Assembly (NCBI GenBank): GCA_964352405.1
Contig: CAYGRY010000007.1
Coordinates: 1-56,632, forward strand
Direction of reading: 5' to 3'
DNA: 56,632 bases
Origin: UBA4207 sp964352405
Lineage (GTDB): Bacteria; Bdellovibrionota; Bacteriovoracia; Bacteriovoracales; Bacteriovoracaceae
The notes beneath the pieces were generated by a model, which worked only from the letters and a program-made list of their open reading frames with translations, did no database searches and was not told the DNA's origin. This document shows positions 51,081-56,632 of this stretch, piece by piece. Position numbers and translations under genes: made by a program. Position 1 is the stretch's first letter. The number at the start of each line of letters is the position of its first letter.

Positions 51081-51896
51081 CTATAAAATACTAAAATGAA
51101 TTTCAATAGGTTTATGATCAGAAGATTGAATTGATGAATGAACTTCTTTGAATCTTACATTGATACCTCTAGAATAAACCTGATCAAATTCACCGCCAAT
51201 CTCTACGCCAAACCATCTGCCAATATTTGGAAAAGATGATCGACCTCCATTAAATTGAACACGTTCGAGGTCTTGTTTATTCATTTCATTGTCTAAGTAC
51301 TGGAGTCTGCTCTTGTTCCAAGTATTAAAGTCTCCTGCGATCAAAGCAGGTCCATGATGAAATTTGATCGCCTTCATAATTTGATCAATATGCTGATAGA
51401 ACATTTCGTTGGTCACAAAATTAATAGCATGAACATTTGCTACTAGGAGTGATTCTTTTCTATCACTGAGTTTATAGAGCTGGACTAGAACTGCTTTGGG
51501 AGTCGTCGCACCAAATTCAACTACGTTTGATCGAAGAGCTCTCGTCGTCGTAGGTTTTGAAACACTTGCTGTAGCGATACCTTTTTTATTACCAGACAAG
51601 GGTGAGATATAACTTTTTGCATGAGTGAAATAGAGTTCAGTATCTTCGAGTGTTGATTGCAGTGAAGAGTTTAGATCTACTTCTTGCATCAGAAGAAGGT
51701 GAGAGTCTTTGGTTAAATGTTGATAATCAGATGGAAAATCAACATGTTCACCAGCATGAATATTCCATAGGATGGCCTTGATATAGCTACTTGGTAGCTC
51801 ATTTCTCGTCGCAATTCCAAAGTTTGCAGTTATTTGGGCATGACCTATAAAGGGCATTGCGATTAATAATAATATTAGAATTCGCCATCTTTTCAT
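51081..51896 (-). CDS. Secreted endonuclease/exonuclease/phosphatase
   Basis: 271 residues. ATG 51896 opens a signal peptide (MKRWRILILLLIAMPFIGHAQ). The EEP fold motifs follow in order: ILWNIHAGEH, LLLMQEVDLNS (metal-binding Glu), VANVHAINF, LIAGDFNTWN (D-x-N), FDQVYSRGI and SSDHKPIEI (catalytic Asp-His). Members include secreted DNases, phosphodiesterases and sphingomyelinases. An exported nuclease or lipid phosphodiesterase suits prey digestion, but that is inference. TAAAAT (51909..51904) ends seven bases before the ATG; no Shine-Dalgarno. ATG 51914 upstream is a less likely start. Confidence 0.82.
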   Translation of the reverse strand: MKRWRILILLLIAMPFIGHAQITANFGIATRNELPSSYIKAILWNIHAGEHVDFPSDYQHLTKDSHLLLMQEVDLNSSLQSTLEDTELYFTHAKSYISPLSGNKKGIATASVSKPTTTRALRSNVVEFGATTPKAVLVQLYKLSDRKESLLVANVHAINFVTNEMFYQHIDQIMKAIKFHHGPALIAGDFNTWNKSRLQYLDNEMNKQDLERVQFNGGRSSFPNIGRWFGVEIGGEFDQVYSRGINVRFKEVHSSIQSSDHKPIEIHFSIL

Positions 51897-51981
51897 GGCA
51901 CTGATTTTAACCATTATTTTGTGAGGCAAAAGAGCTATCTACATATTTTCACGTTGTAACATACTGTTTATATAAGTTTGT

Positions 51982-52011
51982 TTAAAGGAAGAAGCAAAAT
52001 ACTCCGATAAT
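51982..52011 (+). promoter_or_regulatory. FliA-like promoter candidate of peptidase gene
   Basis: TAAA near 51982-51987, 16 bases, then TCCGATAA (52003-52010), close to the sigma-28 pattern TAAA-N15-GCCGATAA. It also reads as GATAAT (52006-52011), ending seven bases before ATG 52019. Confidence 0.45.
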
Positions 52012-52018
52012 AGTTTAT

Positions 52019-53302
52019 ATGCGAAATATCTTCATCATCTATACGCTATTTTTCACCCAGTATGCTTTGGCACAAAGCCCTGTTTTGTTGTCCGAGCAGC
52101 CTATTTTGAGTCAAATGACCGGTAACTGCTATACCCATTCGGGTACAGACGTTTTAACAGGTGTTTTTTTAAAACGTAACGGCTCTAGGAGTGTGACTCA
52201 GCCTCATCCACTTCTTTTAGGTGGAATTATTTCAGCTCATGTTGGCAGAGCAAATATAAGTGCAGGCAATACTTGTGCTTTTTTTAACGAAGCTAAAAAA
52301 ACTCGAGGCGAAGTTTGTTCAGTCCAGGCCTTTAATCGATTTGTGGCGACTCGTCCTGGTATGACTCCAACGAAATTAGGTGACAATGTAGATACATTAG
52401 ATCAAGCCTTAAGTTCGCTACAAAGTCTTTTTGATAAAAGTTCTTGGAATGCTGCTGATCGAGCTAAGGCAAAAAAAGATGCCGGTGATATTATTTCAGC
52501 TGTATGTAACCTTAACGGTGTCGTTGATATGAGCAATCCTAAGTTTGCTGAGCTTATCGATGACGCCAGAAATATTATTGAAACATTAAGTCCAAGACAG
52601 AGTTCTTCTTTTGGGGATCTTATTGCTCGCGGTGCAAATGAATTTGCAGATATGGTTTTTAGTGGCTTTGGCCCTTATCTGTTTAGACGAGGTAGTGATC
52701 TTACTGGTTACGTCGGTGAAGCTATACAGTTTGACAGAGAAAGGCGTACAACAATCAATAGAGTTTTAAACGAATCTTATCAAAATATGAATTCACGTTG
52801 CGTGGCTTATGCTAGAGCAAATAATCTTGCACGTGTACCAAATAATTATTTTGGTATGTCATCTCGATTTACCTGTCGTGATGATATGTTTATTAGCCCA
52901 CGATTAAGTTCCGCCCAGATGAAGCCAAAGCTTGCAGCGATTGAAGCGCAAGTTAGATCAGGCTATGCAACGCCAATTTCAGTTTGCTCTGCAGGCTTTT
53001 ACGGCAAGTATCCTAAGCTTAATGGGTATCGTGAATCTAGTGGACAATGTAAAAATGGCGGTGGTCATGCGGTAACCGTTACTGGTGTTGTAACTAGAAA
53101 TGGAAAGAAAATGTTTCGTATTAGAAACTCTTGGGGAACAGACGCTTGTCGCTCTGTAACGAATGGTCGCAGAGTTTGCGCTAGAAGCGGAGAAAATGGT
53201 TGTCCTGGTGCAGGTTCATTAGACTGTGAAAATGGTATTTTCTATATGTCAGAGGATTACTTATCAAAAGTGATGTTCCGCTTTGGTAAATTGAGTATTT
53301 GA
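52019..53302 (+). CDS. Secreted papain-like (C1) cysteine peptidase
   Basis: 427 residues with signal peptide (MRNIFIIYTLFFTQYALAQ). Active-site Gln32 and Cys37 lie in ILSQMTGNCYTHSG, His ~349 in NGGGHAVTVTG and Asn ~370 in FRIRNSWGTDAC, so the C1 catalytic set is complete. Usually Trp follows the Cys; here Tyr. The Cys lies only ~18 residues after the signal cleavage site, so there is no N-terminal inhibitory propeptide; instead ~300 residues separate Cys and His (papain has ~130), containing a helical insert rich in Ala and Asp. Several Cys suggest disulfides. Likely exported digestive or surface protease. Confidence 0.83.
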   Translation: MRNIFIIYTLFFTQYALAQSPVLLSEQPILSQMTGNCYTHSGTDVLTGVFLKRNGSRSVTQPHPLLLGGIISAHVGRANISAGNTCAFFNEAKKTRGEVCSVQAFNRFVATRPGMTPTKLGDNVDTLDQALSSLQSLFDKSSWNAADRAKAKKDAGDIISAVCNLNGVVDMSNPKFAELIDDARNIIETLSPRQSSSFGDLIARGANEFADMVFSGFGPYLFRRGSDLTGYVGEAIQFDRERRTTINRVLNESYQNMNSRCVAYARANNLARVPNNYFGMSSRFTCRDDMFISPRLSSAQMKPKLAAIEAQVRSGYATPISVCSAGFYGKYPKLNGYRESSGQCKNGGGHAVTVTGVVTRNGKKMFRIRNSWGTDACRSVTNGRRVCARSGENGCPGAGSLDCENGIFYMSEDYLSKVMFRFGKLSI

Positions 53303-53309
53303 GTTGATT

Positions 53310-53645
53310 ATGAAAAAAATAATTCTATTTATTAGTATCATTGCTTCGTTTTCATCTTTTGCCTTAGAGGATTTTCTAGGTAAAAAATATGAAGTCGTGA
53401 CACTTGAAAATAACCGCGAAGTTAGCGCTATTTGTCTTAAAGAAGACTGTATAGCAAAGTCAATTGAGATTAAGCACGGTAAGGCCTTAGACGGTGAGGA
53501 TCCAGCTGCTGTTGCTTGTATTGAAACTCTTAAAGGTGCTCCACTGCAGCTTCATGATGGTAATCATAATGAACAGAGCTTTTGTGTGTTCTCAGATAAA
53601 TCAATGCTAGGTTTTGGATCTATTAGGGCCGAGCTTATCCAGTAA
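53310..53645 (+). CDS. Small secreted protein
   Basis: 111 residues from ATG 53310, seven bases after the peptidase stop, so in the same operon. Signal peptide MKKIILFISIIASFSSFA. The mature part (EDFLGKKYEVVTLENNREVS, AICLKEDCIAKSI, AVACIETLKG, FCVFSDKSMLGFGSIRAEL) has four Cys and looks beta-rich. A protease partner or inhibitor is possible because the peptidase itself has no propeptide, but the sequence does not show this. TTG 53304 is an upstream option. Confidence 0.6.
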   Translation: MKKIILFISIIASFSSFALEDFLGKKYEVVTLENNREVSAICLKEDCIAKSIEIKHGKALDGEDPAAVACIETLKGAPLQLHDGNHNEQSFCVFSDKSMLGFGSIRAELIQ

Positions 53646-53733
53646 ATCATTCTTTTTTACATACCGTATTGCTGTAGAGTTCTCATTGTTGTACTCCTTT
53701 TTTATTCATTCTAATTTTTGTTGGGGAACACTA

Positions 53734-54222
53734 ATGAGAACACTTTTAATTTCAGCATTTATAATGCTTTTATCTTCTAATTCTTTTGCACAAAGCTCTT
53801 TTTCTTGCCGTGAAATATATCAACGAACGGCTAATCATAAGCTGGATGTTCGCGAGAATTATGATTTTGCCATTTACGGCGAATCGACACTTTATGTATC
53901 TGGAGCAGGGTTTGTTATTCACCCTGTTTTTGCAGCACTTACGGTTGCTCTTATTGCTACACAGATTTATGCAGGTTCAACACCAAAAGAGCAAAAAATC
54001 CTTGAGGCCGGAAACAATGCGAGTGGTTTTTCTCGAAGATTACTAAAGAAGCTTCAGAAAAAGGTTTCTACCGATATTACAATGAGTGATATTGCTCGCT
54101 ATGTAGAAGAAGGCTTTGAGTCAGGTGAACTTTGTTCAAATTTCCCAAAGCTTTACTCTAAGTCAGATGTAAAAAAGATGATCCTTGAAAAAGCTGCTTT
54201 TGAATTTGGAATTATAGAATAA
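53734..54222 (+). CDS. Secreted protein with hydrophobic central segment
   Basis: 162 residues from ATG 53734 (TTGGGG upstream). Signal peptide MRTLLISAFIMLLSSNSFAQ. A second hydrophobic helix at ~52-72 (GFVIHPVFAALTVALIATQI) is followed by a charged helical C-terminus (RRLLKKLQKKVSTD, MSDIARYVEEGFESGE). The longer frame to 53614 is a shadow of the preceding gene's tail. No family recognised. Confidence 0.6.
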   Translation: MRTLLISAFIMLLSSNSFAQSSFSCREIYQRTANHKLDVRENYDFAIYGESTLYVSGAGFVIHPVFAALTVALIATQIYAGSTPKEQKILEAGNNASGFSRRLLKKLQKKVSTDITMSDIARYVEEGFESGELCSNFPKLYSKSDVKKMILEKAAFEFGIIE

Positions 54223-54224
54223 AA

Positions 54225-54246
54225 AAAGGCCTCATTCGAGGCCTTT
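54225..54246. terminator. Bidirectional Rho-independent terminator
   Basis: AAAGGCCTC-ATTC-GAGGCCTTT, with A-run left and T-rich right. Serves the gene ending at 54222 and nrdA ending at 54273. Confidence 0.85.
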
Positions 54247-54272
54247 CTTATTAAGTACGTCTAACTAGTTTT

Positions 54273-56632
54273 TTATGATCCACACATGACGCAATCTTCA
54301 GGATTGTCGATGGAGCAAACCATCGCTTCTCTTTCCGCTTGTGTGATTTCCGGAGTCTTTGTTTCTTGAGTCACTGTGAACTTAACAGCATTAACCGCTG
54401 CACGAGTTCTTAGGTAGTACATACCTGTCTTAAGACCTGCTTTCCATGCATAAAAGTGCATTGAAGAAAGTTTGCCAAAATTAGGCTCTTCCATGTGAAC
54501 ATTTAGAGACATGCCTTGGTCGATATATGGAGATCTACCAGCGGCCATATCAATTACAGCACGTTGTTTAATTTCCCATACAGTTTTGTAAAGTTCGCGA
54601 GTTTCTTCTGGAATTCGCTCGATGCCTTGAACTGAACCATTGTTAGCAATGATTTCATTTCTCATCTTGTCATCCCAAAGGCCTTGATCAACAAGGTCTC
54701 TTACTAGGAATTTGTTAACGATCGCAAATTCACCAGAAAGAACGCGTCTTACATAAATATTTGAAGTAATCGGCTCAAAACATTCATTGTTGCCAAGAAT
54801 TTGTGACGTTGAAGCTGTTGGCATAGGAGCTACTAGAAGAGAGTTTCTTACACCGTGCTCTTTAATTTTAGCGCGAAGTTCATCCCAATTCCAGTTCTTA
54901 CCTGTTGGCTTAACTCCCCACATATCAAACTGAAGCTGTCCTTGAGAAACAGGTGAGCCTTCATATGTTTGGTAAGCGCCATTAATTTTAGCAAGATCAT
55001 TTGAAGCACTAAGTGCTGCAAAATAAATCGTTTCAAAAATTTGGTTGTTAAGCTCTAGGGCTTCAGCTGATTCAAACGGTAAGCGAAGAGCAAAGAATGT
55101 ATCCGCAAGACCTTGAACACCAAGTCCAATTGGACGGTGGCGCATATTTGAATTTTTAGCTTCTGGCACTGGGTAGTAATTGATGTCGATGATCTTATTT
55201 AGGTTCATCGTCATACGGTAAACAACATCATAAAGTTTTTGATGGTTGTATGTGCCTGTTTCTGTTTCAGCAAAACGGTTAAGAGCTACTGAAGCTAGGT
55301 TACAAACAGCAACTTCATCAGGAGCAGTGTACTCCATGATTTCAGTACAAAGGTTTGAACTCTTGATTGTTCCAAGGTTCTTTTGGTTACTTTTCTCATT
55401 AACTGCATCTTTGTAGAGCATATAAGGAGAACCACTTTCAATTTGGCTTTCAAGAATGGCAAACCATAGGTCTTGTGCGCGGATTGTTTTCTTCGCACGA
55501 CCTTCAGTTTCATACTTCGTGTAAAGTTTTTCAAACTCAGCGCCGTAGCAGTCAGCAAGACCTGGAGCTTCATGTGGACAGAAAAGTGACCACATACCAT
55601 CACTTTCTACACGCTTCATAAATAGATCACAGATCCAAAGAGCGTAGAAAAGATCGCGAGCACGGCTTTCTTCTGTACCAGTGTTTTTCTTCATTTCTAG
55701 GAAATCAAAGATATCGGCGTGCCATGGCTCTAGATAGATTGCGAAGGCGCCTTTTCTCTTTCCGCCGCCTTGGTCAACGTATCTAGCTGTGTCGTTGAAG
55801 ACTTTAAGCATTGGTACGATACCGTTAGAAGTTCCGTTAGTTCCTTTAATGAAAGAACCTTTGGCGCGAATATTGTGAATTGATAGACCAATGCCACCAG
55901 CGCTTTGAGAGATAAGAGCAGTTTGGCGAAGGGTATCGTAAATTCCTTCGATGCTATCGTCTTTCATTTGAAGAAGAAAACATGAAGAAAGCTGAGGCTT
56001 TGAAGTCCCAGAGTTAAATAGAGTCGGAGACGCATGTGTGAAATATTTTTCAGACATAAGATCATAAGTCTCAATGGCAGCATCGATGTTATCCATGTGG
56101 ATACCAACAGAGACGCGCATAAGCATTTGACCTGGACGCTCAACGATCTTGCCATTCATTTTAAGAAGGTAAGAGCGCTCAAGAGTTTTGAAACCAAAAT
56201 AATCATAACCGAAATCACGTTTATCAATCATGGCCTGATCAAGCTTTTCAGCATTAGCCATTACAGTTTCATAAAGCTCTTTTGAAACAAGTGGTGAATG
56301 CTCACCAGTCATCGAGTTTACAAAATTATACATAGATTTAATGTTTTCTGAAAAACATCCGCGTGTTTCCTTGTGCAGGTTAGAAACAGCGATTCTACCG
56401 GCTAGGGCAGAGTAGTCAGGATGTTTTGTTGAAAGATACGCAGCTGTCTCAGCGGCAAGCTGATCAAGCTCACGCGTTGTGATTCCGTCGTAAATTCCTT
56501 CAATAACTTTTTTAGCAATAATCGACGAATCGATATATTGGCTATCAAGATCATGGGCAAGAGTCTCAATTCTCTCGGTGATCTTGTCGAATTTAATGGG
56601 TTCTTTTTCCCCACTTCTAGTTAAAACGTACA
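54273..56632 (-). CDS. nrdA: Ribonucleoside-diphosphate reductase alpha subunit (5' end cut)
   Basis: Open to the right edge for 786 codons plus two bases; the last two bases read TG before TAC-GTT, so the start ATG is probably cut by one base. Residues 1-~90 are an ATP-cone (YVLTRSGEKEPIKFDKITER). The R1 core has the redox Cys in LSSCFLLQ, the radical-site Cys and Glu in SNLCTEIMEY, the partner Cys in VAVCNLASVALNRF, and MPTASTSQILGNNECFEP. The C-terminus CVMCGS holds the shuttle CxxC. Makes dNDPs; NrdB is not in the window. The full gene is nearly complete. Confidence 0.95.
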   Translation of the reverse strand, partial: YVLTRSGEKEPIKFDKITERIETLAHDLDSQYIDSSIIAKKVIEGIYDGITTRELDQLAAETAAYLSTKHPDYSALAGRIAVSNLHKETRGCFSENIKSMYNFVNSMTGEHSPLVSKELYETVMANAEKLDQAMIDKRDFGYDYFGFKTLERSYLLKMNGKIVERPGQMLMRVSVGIHMDNIDAAIETYDLMSEKYFTHASPTLFNSGTSKPQLSSCFLLQMKDDSIEGIYDTLRQTALISQSAGGIGLSIHNIRAKGSFIKGTNGTSNGIVPMLKVFNDTARYVDQGGGKRKGAFAIYLEPWHADIFDFLEMKKNTGTEESRARDLFYALWICDLFMKRVESDGMWSLFCPHEAPGLADCYGAEFEKLYTKYETEGRAKKTIRAQDLWFAILESQIESGSPYMLYKDAVNEKSNQKNLGTIKSSNLCTEIMEYTAPDEVAVCNLASVALNRFAETETGTYNHQKLYDVVYRMTMNLNKIIDINYYPVPEAKNSNMRHRPIGLGVQGLADTFFALRLPFESAEALELNNQIFETIYFAALSASNDLAKINGAYQTYEGSPVSQGQLQFDMWGVKPTGKNWNWDELRAKIKEHGVRNSLLVAPMPTASTSQILGNNECFEPITSNIYVRRVLSGEFAIVNKFLVRDLVDQGLWDDKMRNEIIANNGSVQGIERIPEETRELYKTVWEIKQRAVIDMAAGRSPYIDQGMSLNVHMEEPNFGKLSSMHFYAWKAGLKTGMYYLRTRAAVNAVKFTVTQETKTPEITQAEREAMVCSIDNPEDCVMCGS

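Noticed and set aside
53614..53733. 40-residue N-terminal extension of the last secreted protein
   Set aside because: The signal peptide begins at ATG 53734 with a ribosome site; the extension covers the tail of the preceding gene.
1..56632. tRNA, rRNA, CRISPR or insertion sequence
   Set aside because: None could be identified by eye; I found no cloverleaf, repeat-spacer pattern or transposase. A covariance search was not run.

Overview
The window is AT-rich, gene-dense bacterial chromosome with 52 supported protein genes, plus one weak 46-codon candidate. I saw no rRNA, tRNA, CRISPR array, insertion sequence or prophage. No gene-free stretch exceeds about 220 bases. Several features fit a predatory or scavenging member of Bdellovibrionota, most likely the low-GC Bacteriovoracales/Halobacteriovorax side: many exported proteins of unknown family, secreted hydrolases, a lexA-dinB operon, and FliA-like -10 words (CCGATAA) before exported-protein genes. 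That placement is inference from gene content, not a search result.

Layout. 1-5615: partial secreted protease, small outer-membrane barrel, tRNA methyltransferases (TrmH and a TrmB-like protein, divergent), the lipoate pair lipB-lipA, an NTF2-like secreted protein and a secreted alpha/beta hydrolase. 5655-12498: exported proteins, including a transglutaminase-like domain joined to a beta-barrel, lipoproteins, a glycosidase-like protein and a YciB-like membrane protein. 12694-16685: LPS-type glycosyltransferase, methyltransferase, EamA transporter, lipoprotein, DUF309 protein. 16866-20899: a Cro/C1-type regulator followed by glycosyltransferase, unknown protein and PLP decarboxylase. 20867-25077: YceI protein, thioesterase, glutamate racemase and enolase. 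25113-30537: atypical sensor kinase and envelope proteins.

30638-34387 is a tightly overlapped operon lexA - dinB - menE/menH. The third gene fuses two menaquinone enzymes, so a quinone function appears tied to the SOS promoter. A palindrome-rich operator candidate sits in the lexA promoter.

37182-50913 is the most unusual part: two divergent, mostly overlapping operons. Leftward are a formyltransferase-like protein, a serine hydrolase-adenylating ligase fusion, a UbiA-type prenyltransferase, a rifampin-phosphotransferase-like enzyme and a hybrid sensor kinase. Rightward are a diacylglycerol-kinase-like protein, a reductase of the extended SDR type, a 683-residue protein whose C-terminal half resembles cyanobacterial acyl-ACP reductase, and a DUF3419/BtaA-like aminocarboxypropyl transferase. 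Together they look like an undescribed pathway for an unusual lipid made from an activated fatty acid by way of an aldehyde.

51081-54222 holds secreted degradative proteins (nuclease-like and papain-like) and small exported proteins. The window ends with class I ribonucleotide reductase nrdA, cut one base into its probable start codon. Across the window, about ten genes have a -10-like hexamer ending 5-7 bases before the start codon and no Shine-Dalgarno sequence, which suggests leaderless transcripts are common here.
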